In this document: one piece after another, positions 23,770-37,500 of the stretch
Layout: each line of letters begins with the position of its first letter
Position numbering within the stretch: the stretch's first letter is position 1
Assembly (NCBI RefSeq): GCF_013373865.1
Contig: NC_050469.1
Span: 22,263,546 to 22,327,545 of the forward strand
From: Monomorium pharaonis
Lineage: Eukaryota > Arthropoda > Insecta > Hymenoptera > Formicidae
Direction of reading: 5' to 3'
DNA length: 64,000 bases
Position numbers and translations under genes: made by a program
The notes under the pieces: generated by a model
Seen by the model: the letters and a program-made list of their open reading frames with translations, nothing else
Database searches by the model: none
What the model was told of the DNA's origin: nothing

Positions 23770-24215
23770 AAAAGAGAATATAAATACAAAATAAGCTTTG
23801 ACATTCGTTAATCTTGGCATTTACATCAAACATATATATGAAAATCTTATTCTTATGATTCTTATTCTTTATATTTTTCTTTACTGAGATTGTATCTTGT
23901 TTCTATTTTTCCTCAAATGTTTTTCGTACTACCGCTCACAAAAACGTATGTATGTGCTTGTATGCAGTAATTTGTAAATTTTTAAAAATAAGGTATATGC
24001 AAAATTCTTCACTTAAAAAAAGTACAAATAGAAAACGAACTTTGACCGTTAATCCGCTTCATTTACATTAAGCACATATATGAATATTATTATTTTTATT
24101 TCTTTTATTCTTCTTAGCTCAGATCCTTGCTTTTATTTTTTCAAATATTTTTTTCCGCACTCATAAAAATATACGTAGTTGTATACAACATGTAAATTTT
24201 TAAAGTCGATCTATA
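23770..24215 (+). repeat. Diverged 242-bp tandem duplication
   Basis: Two adjacent copies share blocks in the same order: CTTTGAC followed by GTTAATC, then CATTTACAT (23818 and 24060), an ATATATGAA run, TTATTCTT-type pyrimidine tracts, a CTCA..AAAA block and GTAAATTTTTAAA. The offset is 242 bp. The copies have diverged by many substitutions and small gaps, so the duplication is old. Nothing shows what it does. Confidence 0.6.
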
Positions 24216-25811
24216 TGCATGGTATATTGAGCTGGGATTCTTTAAACGGCAAATAGCTGCGCGGATCAGTCATCCCTATGGAATTCTCACAAATAGTACG
24301 GTATGAGAAATCGCTCTTCCTGTCTATTTCCGAGCACGGACTTCCGTGCGACGGCAGGTCCGATAAATGGAGCTTTTCGTACCGTTTGACGGCACGAAAC
24401 TGTGCCGTGACCGCGGAATTAACCGCGACAGAACTTTCCCGTCTCACCGGCGTGCTAATCTGTCCCCGCTAAGTGCGTTATCATAATTGAACAGATTCCA
24501 TACTTCGCGTCGCCGTTAATTTAATCACCGAGTGAACTAAGGACATTTACGGGCACGAGTCCATAGAGAAAACGATCTGCTGCTGGCGCCGGATGTCTGA
24601 CGCGAGGCGCCTTTGAAACGTTCGCGATTCACGAAAGTGCCACGGAAGCTGAGTTATTGAGCTCGTTAATGGAGACTTTGCGAATTCGTGAATGAGCAAC
24701 TACGAGTATATAGACCTCTTACTGCGAGAACAGCCGAAACTTATAACTCGCAACGAAGCGTGCGTTTTTTAATATCGGTCCAGTTCAGATCTGTGAAGCT
24801 GGCACGACATTTTGTTAATATAATATATAAAAAAACAATTAGAGTTCTAGTAGTACTTCCTTATATGAAAAAAATAAAAATGAAAAATTTAATAATTTTT
24901 TAATGTCCGAAATTAGGATCATATAAGGATTGCAGAATTTTTTTAATTTTCATAAAGAACTTGAGAACTGTGGAAAGTACTACTTAAATTATTTTTTTAT
25001 ATTAACAGAACGTTGTCCCAGCTTCAAAGATCCATCTTCCAATTCGGTAACGATCATAATATATATATATTGTTCTTTTCCTTCGTTTTTTCCGCGGCAC
25101 TTATCGAGATTCTATTTATATGATTTTAATAGGGCGGTAATTAGCCATCTCGTTTTCCATTATGACAACTCGCGGATTGATTAAGTGCTATCAATATAAG
25201 CCAGCAACAAGTGAACATTTTGTTATCGGCAAAACCGCAATCAAATATGTATTAATGAACAACCACTATTAATAGTACCGTTGCACGTTTTACCCCCGAT
25301 ATGGAATAATTCATATCGAATTAATGCGAACCGGGTGCGTGAATTGTTTATTTCAACATGGCGGAGCCGTTAGCCAAATCACCGATATAGATCGTCTATT
25401 CATACACCGCCGCATACGTTTTAATCCAATTTTCATTAGCTCGTTGAAGGATAACTCTGATTAAGGAAACTCGATTTAACATTCAAACGAAAGAGTGAAC
25501 CAATTTTCACTCTTGGAGGGACAAGAGGATTACGAGGTTGACGAGGTTTAGCGCGCTTGTAAACGAGCGGATTCGCTGCTCTCTCGTCCACTGTTAATTC
25601 GATTACCGTCTAATTAGCAGTGCCGTTTATGGTCATGGCCGGCAGAGAAAACGATTTACCGGTGGCATCGTGACGGCAGGACAGACGGCCCGTGTCGCAT
25701 TTAAGTATTTGTGATACTATTACGGGACTGCCATTAAGAGTTTATTGAGTTTCTCTTCGTACTGGGTGGCATTCGGTAAACGCAACGGAGCCGCAATGAC
25801 CGCGCGTGGTT
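24216..25811. other. Non-coding stretch
   Basis: Moderate-GC sequence with opposing overlapping frames at 24211-24472, which argues against either being coding, followed by AT-rich sequence. No gene is supported. Confidence 0.5.
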
Positions 25812-25822
25812 TTCTCTCTCTC

Positions 25823-25900
<78 letters not shown>

Positions 25901-25918
25901 CCCCTCTCTCTCTCCCCA
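25812..25918. repeat. Long (CT)n microsatellite
   Basis: About 107 bp of CT/TC repeats with a few C interruptions, the longest simple repeat in the window. Frames through it only give Ser-Leu or Arg-Glu repeats and are artefacts. Confidence 0.95.
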
Positions 25919-28900
25919 ATGTGGAAAAGCAGCTAAATTGCATGCGTTGATAGAAAGGCATTCTCTAATAGGTCTACCTCGAGCAAGCAACGACAGTCCC
26001 GCAATAAAACCGCCCACATACACTGGCTTTATTAGACCGCCGTTGTTGCGATATATCACGCGCCGATGTGTTAGCGGTAACGTTTCGTGACATTCGTGCT
26101 ACAGTTACTTTGAATGGATGGAATATTACATAGTTAATTTTCAATCATTGCTACGTCGAAATAACGCGATACCATGGCGATATTCGACTCCATATAAATA
26201 CCACGTAATTTCGAGGTATGTCGAGAGAAATGTCAACTTTAATGTCATCTTTCACTCTCGATCTCGACGATGAACGAAGGTTTCTTTCTTTTGACGGACG
26301 ACTCGTCAAGTTCAGATAACGTCTTATGTTATCCTCTGTTAACAACCGCGCGCTGTTGGTTAATCAAATTATCTTTTCTACTTCTAGGAACCAGCGATAT
26401 TTTCACAGCATTTTTCGCAATGCGCGACGAGAATCTTACTCGCGTCGTTATTATTTCGCAGCGATTCCGCCCGCAAGAGAAACACTTTCAGTTATAATTG
26501 TCTCTTAGGCACTTTTGCATTATCATTGATCTCGCCCGCGTGGCGTGTGACTATTTGTCACGTACAAACATATCGGTGTCATGTTTGCAAATGTACATGT
26601 ACACAGACGGGGTCGGACGGTGTTGCAGGAGGCTAACGAAGCTCCTATTTTGCGGTTCGTAAGGTATTTACGAGGAGGATAATTAGATTCGCCGTCATCG
26701 ATGAATTACTCCCGTATCGTGCATTAAACGCACCCGGCGAAGTACTTTATTGTTACAAATGTGGGCTGATAATGTTTTTAAAAAACGTCTCAGAACCGCC
26801 TTCCAATTATTATTCGATTTGAAAAATTGCAATTTTTCAAATAATTTTTAAAAAAACACCAACAAAAAGAGAGAATTTTGAGAATAATAATATGATTACG
26901 ACGTACGTGTGTGCGCATAATATTATATTACATTACCTCTACAATTAATTCTTACGTGTAATGTATGGATATTTTACTCAGTTTATCTTTCTGAAAGTTA
27001 GTTACTGAAATAACTTTTAATGCAATGTGTACGATATATATGTTAATAAAGTTATACCCACGTTATGACCGTACACGTGTAACTTGCTTTAAGCGTAAAT
27101 ATTCAACGCAATTGTCACCTTCTTTTTTTCTTTGAATTCTGCGGAGTATATACCGGGGGTCATGGAAAAGCGATTTACACGAGCCGTTAATATTAATACG
27201 AGAGAAAGGGAGAGGGAGACAGAAAGAGTTACATACTAATATGCGTGGGTAACTCTGTTTCTATGTGATGAATATTCATTTCCTTGTACCGGGATAAATA
27301 AGTTTTAATGACAGCACGCTGACTGCGTTCACCCGGCGTCGTCGTCGGTCGTAAAACGATTATGGAGATATGTAACTCTTTTTTTTTTTTACATCCGTAT
27401 CCCGCGTTACGCGTTCTCATATCCCCCAGAGGGGGATGTTCGCAAATACTTTCGCTCCATAATCACCGCTCCGCGTCCCCGGGCATTGTGTAAATACCCG
27501 TCGTATTTGCGGCGTTACGGTGGACGAGGACGGTGTACTTAGCGGCCGTATTTCCTCGAGGCTCGTTCACGTTTCGCAAAATGAGGCTTTCCCGCTGTCT
27601 TTCGCCCTTGCCGTCTCCCCGCCGCGAACCAACTTCCGCACGCTATCTAATTGACTTCCGACACGTGCATCCTGACGAATGGCCAAACGGACTTACGTGA
27701 GGTCACCCTCTAATCGTGTTTTGCTTGTGCTCGGTGGTGTGTGCCTCCGTTCTAACTCTCTCTCCATGCTAGTTTCTACACTACTGTCCACACTTCGTTT
27801 AGATTAACGAGCGCGGAAACGCGGTCGCGGTCGACACCGCGGGTCTATGAAATCAACCGAATAATTCACTTTTGCGCGGAAAAAGATAATGTCTGGCTAT
27901 TAGTACAGTAAGCGCGGAGGGAGTAATTCAAATGATTCAGTTGAATTGAGCTTTTACCCATAATTGAATATTATTTTACGTAGAGAAAAAGGTGATAACG
28001 CCTGTCATTTATATTTTATACAATAGCTTTGTTAATAATCAGTTTTAAATTGAAAACTTAACACGCGCGATTGCATTCCTCAATATATCGTTCAATCGAT
28101 TCTGGACTCAAAGTCATAACAATATTTCATAAAATATTTATTACTTGAAATGTTATTTATAAAAATATGACGAGCCTGCATAATGTTTCAAAAAGAAACA
28201 GGGAATGTGGTCCCCTCCCCATAAGAATAGATTAAAAAATTTTATTTTGTTTAAGAAACAGTGTTATAAAATTATACATTTAGTCAAAGCAAAGAGAAAA
28301 TTGCAGAATATATTATATATGTTTATACAATCATTCCGCATATAAATGATATATAATATTGATGTACTGAAAATCTATAATATATGTAATGCAAACTATA
28401 GAACTACTTTAATCAATTTATTAATAAATATTTTGTTATGAAAATTTCAGAAAAAAGTATTAAATGTGGTGAACCATTAGTATGCTTAAGGAAGCTACAG
28501 TAACAAAATCCTATGCTATTGTTTAACTTTGCACAACTCGAAAGTTATACAGCTGAATAAAATATTAAATAACTCAAAAGCACTCAAGTATAGTCATATC
28601 TTCATATCCCCAAGTTTACAAAGAATGAGGAAATAGATGTAATTGAATACTAAAATATATCTTGAAAGTTTCGAAAATAAAAAATGCAAAAATGTCTTGC
28701 AACAAATGTCAGCTATTAACATATTAACGCATAATAGCGGCCTAATAAACAAATGATTCCATATGAATCTATAATGTATCATTAGAATTTGTCATTTAAT
28801 AATGAAAACATTAGGACATATTATTATGGTCCTAAATTTTTTTAGACTTACTTTAATGGCCAAAAGCTACCTCTATTTTTTTATTCCTTGTATTTCCTGC

Positions 28901-30282
28901 GTTGTTCAAATATCATACATAATATTGGATGGAGAAATTATTTGAAGCATCCATGATGAAACATAAAACGTAACGGGAGCGCGACGATAAGTTTCGCGCC
29001 ACAGAGTATGTAAAATGTACCGCTAAGATAAACTATTCGCCAGCAGAAGGGCGGAATAGTAGTAGCTCATGCATAGAAAATTTCGAAAACGTTTTCAGAC
29101 AGCCAAAATCGATGAGAGGATAAACGCGTCTGTTTCTTACGTTCGGAAGTTTGACGCAAATGCTAAATAATTACAGTTCCCGAACTTGTCGGTAAATTTG
29201 CAAATTGCCATTAGGAAGTTTGCCTCGAAATCATACGGACCATTCTAAGTGTGAGGATACGCGGGTAAACAGTCGATTATACGCGTCTTCGAGTAGAAGC
29301 CATCAATCGTGCGTGCTTCGAATGATCAATCTCATCCTGCGATCACACGTGCGCGGAAGTATCGACGATGGCAGCGCTATTTATATCAATAAATTTCGCT
29401 TAATGCAGAAATACGTTCTTTTTCCATTTTCGAATAAAAGGAACGACAATCGTCGCATTCCACGTGTTTCAACAGTATACCTTACGTAGCACAATTTTTC
29501 ACGGAATCCAAGTATATTTTTCTCTTTGATGTAAGAATATCAAAGGTATCGATAAGTAGCACGAATAAAAAGCGAAGCATAAATGTTTCTATCGAAAGAT
29601 ACTTGCATAAGTATTACAAAGCGATGTTATAAAGAAATAACATCCTGCGATCATTTATTTTTACGCAGATGCTTCCAATGTGATACTCGAGCATAATCCC
29701 TACTATATTTATTCGTACTTTTACTAAGTATTTTTAAAAATAAAGTTACTTAATTATTTTTCTCTTTATCTCATTTCTCGTGAATAATATACTTTGTGAA
29801 AGATATCTGAAAAAGATGTAATGTAAAAAATCAGAAACATACGGAAAAAACGATTTTGCTAAAATTCTTAAAAATTTAACAGGATATAAATCTGAAAATA
29901 ATTCGTTAGACCATCAAAATTTATTCAAAAAAGAAGTGTTAAGATATTAAAATGTTTATATTTTTGTCTTCATTTCTTAAATATTTAAACAAGTTTTACT
30001 CTAAACAATTTTAGTTTTTAAATTTAAATATGGCTTATAACTAAAACATGTTGACAGAAATAAAATATTTTAACATCTTAAAATGAAACATTTATTTTTT
30101 ATAGTTATGTAGGACGATCTACCTGGTTAGATGTCTATTCTTTTTGTAGTATTATTCATGCTTAAACATCTTTTATAATTTTTATGGCGTATTAAAAATT
30201 TTCAGAGTTGTATTTTCAGAGCTGTAGCTGGTTAAAATTTTGTATATTTCAGTAAAACGAATTTTCCATTCTTTCCATGCAG
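25919..30282. other. Non-coding stretch
   Basis: Alternating moderate-GC (25.9-26.7 and 27.4-27.9 kb) and AT-rich sequence. Apart from a perfect palindrome at 26817-26842 I see no gene, RNA or repeat family. Confidence 0.5.
26817..26842. repeat. Perfect 26-bp palindrome
   Basis: ATTTGAAAAATTG followed directly by its exact reverse complement, with no spacer. It could form a small cruciform. A related motif with the same TTTGAAAAA core occurs in the 27-bp palindrome at 31756-31782. Confidence 0.85.
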
Positions 30283-30373
30283 GAATTCGTAAAAACGCTA
30301 TCCGGAATTTGTTCCGGATCGTCACAATTTCAAATAATTCTAACGCGCAACGGCTCTTTCAATAAATTAATAG
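30283..30373 (+). other. Candidate internal exon
   Basis: A good acceptor (TTTTCCATTCTTTCCATGCAG, ending 30282) and a good donor (TAG|GTAAGG, starting 30374) bound 91 bp. The first frame is open throughout (30 codons plus one base). One other frame is closed at once and the third closes near the end. The encoded peptide matches no family I know. Acceptor and donor motifs do pair by chance at this spacing several times in 64 kb, so transcript evidence is essential. Confidence 0.25.
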
Positions 30374-33120
30374 GTAAGGAATTCGTTCGTTTTAATAAAT
30401 TGTTCGGAGAGATTCTCCACGTAGACTATGAATAGAACTAAAATAGCATATTATATTCCTCGAGCATCTACCCTTCCATTGACATTCGATCATAGAAACC
30501 GCGTTGACAGATATCAGCCCGGACATCCCGGGACGTATGCCTTGAATATCGATCTTCTGAACCGCCGCTCAGCTTGCAAGCAAATCAGACACAAATCAAC
30601 GACGCGACGACGCGATCTCCCGGGAGCTTTACGTCCACCGACGCATTTGCGCTCACCCGTCGTTTTCCTCGCGATAATTTCCCGTAATAGCTTCGCGCTC
30701 CATTAATAAACCCGTTCACCGTAAAGAGATTCCGTTCCGCGCATTCGAACTATGCAATTTATATCAATAATTGAACTCACAAGATAATTGAAGTTTCTTC
30801 CGTTCGACCTGTACGTTCGCTTATTTATATACGTGAGTTATATTATATTGTTCTTTAGATATTTATTTAAATTGATAAATTGTTATTGTTGTACACGGTG
30901 CTGACAAATCTGCTAACAAGTACATATCTGGAGTGGCAGCAGTCTCTTCACCAAAAGTAGGTCAAAATTGTAGAATAGAATAAAACTGTTGCGGAGAGGA
31001 AAACGATTTTAACAACTTCACAGAATTTTATTGCAATAAAATACTTTTCGCTCCGCTCTGGGCAAAGCGAAATAAGACATGAACAAACCTATTTTACAAA
31101 AAAGAGAAAGGCTGTAGCGATCAATGCATACGAAATTCTTCACGATAGTCGCATAAAATATTCATCATTAAACGAGCTCACGAGTGTAAAATTAGGGGAG
31201 ATGAAAGCTCGTTGAGTTTCTTGATTTCGACAAGTGTTTATAAACGTACTTGCAACGAAGACTCACGCTGTTCTGCGCAAACTGACCTAATGAGTTATGC
31301 GGAAGGTACTATTCATCTGATGAACTGATGACAGTATCGCATGAGAGACGCTGATGGATGCGTGCGGAAGGTGATACAGTCCGTATAATAGTCAATATCC
31401 AACCAGAGTTGTAGGCTAGAAAAAGGGAAACATGCGACCTAGTAAACCCTCACTTGGCCTCGCCGAGTTGGACAGCCATATCGATGCGAGAACTGTTTTA
31501 CTGGTCTTTATATGTTCGGGGAAACTTTGTTCTTCAACTAGGGAGAATCACCTTGCGGTTAAGAAACTCTTAAATCGCATTTATTCTCTTTCTTGTACTC
31601 CATAACTGCGTTCCGATATACACTGCCAGCATTAAAAATCCATTGTTACACGTTACGTTTGCCCGTTATACTATACATTTTCAGTACTGACAGTTCAATT
31701 TTAGTAACCTACATAGTCTTTAACAGAATTTCGTTTTTAAATTGTTTGTTAAAAAATTTTTTCAAATTAAATTTGAAAAAATCTAAAGAGTTCATGTCTG
31801 TTCCGTTAACATTAATTATGATGGTTTAGAATCCAAGTATAGAATCAAAATACCATATTTATTTTATTAATAAGAGGTTGGTCTTATTTCATATAAGGAC
31901 AAAATTCGAATTAAAGATAAATAATGAATTAATTTCTTATTGATAAAAGTTAGTGTATTTTCTAGGTGTATCTAGATTTATGTCATATTTTGTCCACCTT
32001 TCTGTACATTTAAATGAGATATTTTTTGCTAACAAGATATTATTTCATACGAAGTAAACATAATTTATTACAAAATGACGCAATTTCTTTATGAGCAGAC
32101 GTAATAAACGAACATTATTTTATATTTTAAAGTATTATCTAAATCAAGCTCGATATTTTAGGCATTATAAAAAAAGGGCATTTGTGTGGAGCTGCATCGC
32201 CATTAATTAAATTCAGTCACATCTGTAAATCATGATATGTGCAATATTTAATTAAAAATGTGACGCTGAGAGAGAATTCGTCCTCAATTTTCCGTCGAGG
32301 AAACGATAGCACATAATAAGGTAGTTCATTTAATTTGGGATATTTGCCGGGCCGCGACAGTGTAAAGTAGAGAGAAACGGAAGAATGGTGGGTGCGACAT
32401 GACGTCTAAACCACGACGGTGGTATGGGAAAATAATAACCGGAAAATAATGGCGGGCCGATGACCGCAGAACTTCTAAACTCGCCGCCATGCACGCCCAT
32501 CCCTTGCTCGAATATCGGCAAATATTTCAATTACAAGGCCCATAGGGTTGGGCTATCCCTCAATATCCGATATCGACGTGCTCTTTCCATTATATGTTAA
32601 TAAATTTCGCAATGTTTCGAATAGTTCACATCAAAAGTTCCTATGTACAGTGCTTCAATCTTGCCTGCGCACGTTTTCGCATGCAAGGTTGATTAAATCG
32701 CCTCTCCATTTACTTTGACATGTGTATTTACACGGTTGAAAACTATAAAAATACAAATTGATAAAGATCTGTAAAAAAAAAATCTCTAAAAATATTTGCC
32801 TGCATTTGAATGTAAACATCTGACGATAATGTAAGGTTATATTTTGCGAAATATTATCGTAATACTTAATATATCTTTGTAAATGTCATAGAAAATATTG
32901 CTAATTTAATACAAATTGTTCTAAAGACGAAGAATAAAAAAGTTATGCAATCAGAAATATACAAATATTGCAGCAAATATGTTAGACATGTATTTCGAAT
33001 TTATGGTCCCTGTAGAGCATTATAGAAGCTTATTATTTAGAAGTTTACGTAACAATGTCTAAATAAGGATTCAAAGATATCATGGAACAATGGTATAGAA
33101 CGGTTTCAACGTGTAACGTG
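30374..33120. other. AT-rich stretch
   Basis: Mostly AT-rich. On the - strand an ATG at 30703 opens 15 codons to a GG|GTGAGC donor at 30657, a first-exon-like pattern that is common by chance. A perfect 27-bp hairpin lies at 31756-31782. No gene is supported. Confidence 0.4.
31756..31782. repeat. Perfect 27-bp inverted repeat
   Basis: ATTTTTTCAAATT and its exact complement flank a single central A. It shares the TTTGAAAAA core with the palindrome at 26817-26842. Confidence 0.8.
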
Positions 33121-33900
33121 TACGAGTCGACTTAAACTATCATCATCTCAAACGCTCCGGTTAATTCGAAGCCGGCAAGTAACGGACACTGACAGTAACT
33201 TGACCTGATAGTAACGCGAGCGTGTTACTAGTCAGCCCGAAGGGATTGTGTGTGTGTATGCGCGCGCCCGGACCCGACCGACAGTAGTACGAGCGTAGGT
33301 TTCCATCCGGTCATCGTAGAAGTAGCGCGGAGGCGCAACGGTCGGCCAGTGATACGAGCGTGCCACTTGCCAGCCACCGGGCAATCGGCCTGCGGTTACA
33401 GAGTCGTTACGTCCGCCTGTTAAGAGCACGTCAAATATTTCCATCGCTTTCGAGAATAGGCAGAAATGGTGCACGAGACAAAGTCGCACGCGCGGCAGGA
33501 GAGACGTTTAAAGCGAGATATAGAACGCGGTATAAAAATAAAATTTCTTCGAGATTATCTTCGTAATTTCTCATCCTTTGTCGAACAACTGCTCATAATC
33601 TGCGAAAGCAATCTTTCCGCATTCCCTCCCACCCACGTTGCGAGCTACGCGTGCGTCTGCACGAACGCGGATGTTTCGTCTACGCCCACACCGAGGGCGC
33701 GATGCCGCATCTGGACGCGTTCATCGAAATTCCGCGAGTTCCCGAGTACACGTGGGAGGTCGACTTCGCCGTGCTCCTTTTGTAGCCGTTTTTCTCGCGT
33801 CGAGAGGCGCACACGCGCTGCACGTATCGTCCGACACCGCCTAACTCGTGATCGACAAACACATTGCGCGCGCGCAACGTAGAGCGGAATTTCTTATAAA
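33121..33900 (+). promoter_or_regulatory. CpG-rich island, candidate 5' region
   Basis: A GC- and CpG-rich block between AT-rich flanks. On the + strand an ATG in acceptable context (GAAATGG, 33466) opens 138 codons to 33882. Frames are also open on the opposite strand and in other phases here, and the second half is Arg/Ser/Cys-rich, as out-of-frame GC-rich DNA gives. I see no domain or signal sequence. It may be a promoter with 5' untranslated exon, or simply GC-rich spacer. Confidence 0.2.
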
Positions 33901-33935
33901 TCTATTCGCGTCTTCTCAGGCGCGTCTCATACATA

Positions 33936-33952
33936 CATGCATGCATGCATGC
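33936..33952. repeat. (ATGC)n tetranucleotide run
   Basis: Four tandem copies of CATG/ATGC followed by GCGATCGCGG, in effect a self-complementary tract. Confidence 0.8.
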
Positions 33953-34097
33953 GATCGCGGTGTATAAATGTAGAGAATCGCGGATATGCAGCGCGACTGT
34001 CGGAATGCAACGGGGCGTTTGGATCGTCCCGCGTAAAATATGCATCGGGAAAAGTGGGAGAATTGCATAGCCGGCAATTTATGTGAAACAACGATTG

Positions 34098-34100
<3 letters not shown>

Positions 34101-34138
<38 letters not shown>
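34101..34138. repeat. (TA)n microsatellite
   Basis: Nineteen uninterrupted TA units, self-complementary and prone to cruciform formation. Confidence 0.95.
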
Positions 34139-34139
<1 letters not shown>

Positions 34140-34457
34140 CGTATTATATTGACTGATGCGTACATACAGACGCATAAACAATCCAAATTCAACCGAACGA
34201 GTAGAGGGAACGCGATAAATAATAGTACGTGAAACTTCGTCGCACAACAAAAAGATTTATTAAAGAAAGCGGGGTGTACGACTGCATCGTAAAAAAAGAA
34301 TCCATGAAAAGCTTTGACAACACGCTCTCGTTAAAATTCCTGACTCCCCCCCGTCATACAGAAACCGTCTCCGATTATAGGCTTCTTTTCTCTCTTTCTC
34401 AAAGGATATAACAAAGTGCAAATCTGCGAGAAGTGTGAGAAATGAAAATTCACGGTG

Positions 34458-34459
<2 letters not shown>

Positions 34460-34519
<60 letters not shown>
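34460..34519. repeat. (AG)n microsatellite
   Basis: About 30 uninterrupted AG units. The frames across it are artefacts. Confidence 0.95.
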
Positions 34520-34522
<3 letters not shown>

Positions 34523-37500
34523 GCAACGTAAATAATAAATGTCCTGAAAAGTTATCTTCAAAGAAAATTGCAACATGGTGAAAAATACGACAGAATAAAT
34601 TTGAATTTAAATGTACTCTTTTTAATGCAAGGGGCAAAAAGTTTCGTGACTAACGCAGTAGTGTGTAAGTTTAAAATATAAAATTATTGCGCGAATATAT
34701 TCTTAAAAATTTATCAAGCCGTATAAATCATCCTCTTCTGTTTTTGTATCGAAAACCCGGACGCGTTCGTCTTAATTATCTTGATTATAAAATAATAAGC
34801 AATTTCTCTGTGTCGCTTTTAAATTGGCTGATTTATTCGATCGGCTCGGGAACGTATTCAAATGCTTGATATCGTAAACGTACCGCGATGATGACAAATT
34901 TGTCTCTCGAGCATATTTGACAGATATTAAGCGCAATACGCAGCCCGTTAAACAGATGTGGGTATGAAATATTCGTTCCTTTATAAGAATTACGCATGAT
35001 AACACATTGAACGGAGGCAAAATGCAGAAGAACACTTCGCTCTCCAATGCTGATTTTATGCAGCATTTCTCCTTTCATTTCACACGGGGATAAAGATGCA
35101 CAGCCTAACGGTTGGAAACGATTCTTTTGCTTCTTTTGATAAAACGCATGAATGGAATAAATCATCCTTAACCAACATTTTTTCCCATATATCTCCATTC
35201 ACATAGCTGTTATCTTTTGATTATTATCAACGTTAATTATTATGCGTCCCGTGCATATTATATTTCTGCGTAAGCAGAGTTTTAACTTGATATGTTGCAT
35301 TAAGAATGTTTAAAGCTGAGCGTTAAAAGCGTGCAAAGAATACAATGTACATATATGTTCTGTAACATACGTTATATGTATTATGCAAGATAAATTTGTA
35401 ACGCTCCAGTTAATCACGCTTTATTCAATTTGCATTAATGGAATCTTAACTTACATCCACCTGCTGTGGAGTAACGTGAGAGAGATTATATCAATTTCCA
35501 TATTCTACGCTTCCAAAGCGGCAGAGGCGGAGGGAGTGAAAGAGAGATAGAGAGTAGGGTAGCGGAGTTCATCGAATATATCGATCATGCTAATATCGTA
35601 TTCGACACCACGGCTTTTATACGTTGGTATCCGTTAACGCGATGCCCATAAAATCGTCTTTAAGGTGATTTGCATTTAATCGCGCTTGGGCCAGCGGCGA
35701 TCAGGGACGTCGACCGTGATTAGTGCTGGCAATTAACCCCAAAACGGCTGGCACGATCATTACACTGGAATTACCGCGAAAAAGGCACATTTCTGTCACG
35801 GGGATCTCACGACCGAGGGTTCGAACGATTCAATTCCAACTATCCCTCAAATCCGTGGGTACGTAGTTTACCTTGAATACGAGGATCAGCCCCAGTAAGT
35901 GATATCAGTCGAAATAAATCAAGGGTCACTTACAGGTTTTCGCAGAAATCACGATTGGAGACAGCGAGAAATCGAAGGATTTCAACCGAAAGAGGGAATT
36001 CGAGAAGAGCTAACGTCATTTGCACATTCACGGACATTGTATCTCGAAGTAACAGAGGGATAGATATGGAAATTAGGGATTGCCGTGATCGATGAGATTA
36101 TTGACAGTATTTTAAATAATTCTCGAATTCTTTGTAAATTAACGGAAAGAACAGTTTTGCTAAAAGTGTCTAAAAATTTAACTAGATACTGAAAATAATT
36201 TTGTTAACGCTTAAAATGGTTGCTAGAATGTCAAAACTGTTCGCAGCATTGACGATTATTACCGAGAGTCCTTCATAATTAATTTGATGGTTTCAACAAA
36301 ATTATTTTCAGATCAGATTTTCAGCTAATTTTTTAGATACTTGAGAGAGAATAAAGCTATTCCTCTCGTATAAAATTTGAAAGAGAGAGTTATCATTTCT
36401 CCAGATTCCTGTAAGACATCATTCTATTAATTATCCAAAATTATCTACGAAAATCTTTTCATCGTACTCGTCATCTTCAAATTAATTATCAAGATAATTA
36501 CCAAAGCGGCTAATGCTTGACTATCTTGTTAAAAGAATAAAGTCAATTAAGATTAGTATGAAATTGTGATACTCTACTCCTTTTCAGTCTTTTTTGTCCC
36601 ATATATTTCGTTCATTTTCCTGTATCGCGGTCAGCGAGTATTCATTAAGAATTACTCAGTGTCCGAGTGGCACAATGGGATCCAATTACATTCGGGCATA
36701 AATTATTCTGACCGCTCGTTATTTAGACACACGGCGTACATCAAGCGTTCTCGTGACAGCCCGTCGCCACGTTATCAGTTAATTTGTCACACGGTTAATC
36801 GTTTGTGTACACATGTACGTCCCTTTCTGCGTAATATCTACGATGCACCACGACAATGAGCGCGCGCTTCGAAGAAACAGGTTAGTGCCACGGTGTGCCA
36901 ATTACTACTTACTGTAATTAGCTGTTTTACCACGCTCGATGGATCGGTCATGGAACGATCGATATAATCGCAGACTAGTCATGCGTTTCACCTAATCGAT
37001 TTTAGAGAAGCGATACGTCAACGACGAACTTTTATTTCACTGAAAGGGGAGATTAACGTTTCGCAATTGAATAAAGAGTGAACGAAAGAGATTTTGTTCG
37101 CCGTTATAAATCTCTTTCTTTCCCTGACTAAAGAATAATTTGTCGAGTCCAAATTACACGATTTGAATAAAGCACCATATATGTACGTATTACGTAAATT
37201 TCTTTTTCATAATTTTCTCTTATAATGCGACCATGGAGCTTCCACGGATTTTTAATGTTACGATATAAAGACCATTAGATATTGCTATTGCGTAATCGGT
37301 TAATTATTTCAGCTGACTGCCCGTAGTTCTCTCAAATAAACCGCATATCAGAGCACGTGTAACCGCAGCAAGGTAGAACGACATTCGGTGAAGCTCTCGA
37401 CTGTCTACGGAACAAAGAGATATTCTTTTGTTCTTTAATCGTATCGAACGGACAAAAATTTTTTTTATTTATACTGTGTCGACATGGGCAGCGCAATATT

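Noticed and set aside
25734..26090. Frames with long Arg-Glu or Ser-Leu repeats
   Set aside because: They are translations of the (CT)n microsatellite.
30657..30703. - strand ATG plus 15 codons to a GTGAGC donor
   Set aside because: ATG-to-donor patterns of this length arise by chance dozens of times in 64 kb, and no promoter or second exon supports it.
35810..35840. tRNA B-box-like GGTTCGAAC
   Set aside because: No A box at the right distance and no cloverleaf could be drawn.
36856..36880. + strand ATG plus eight codons to a GTTAGT donor
   Set aside because: Too short and the donor is only moderate.
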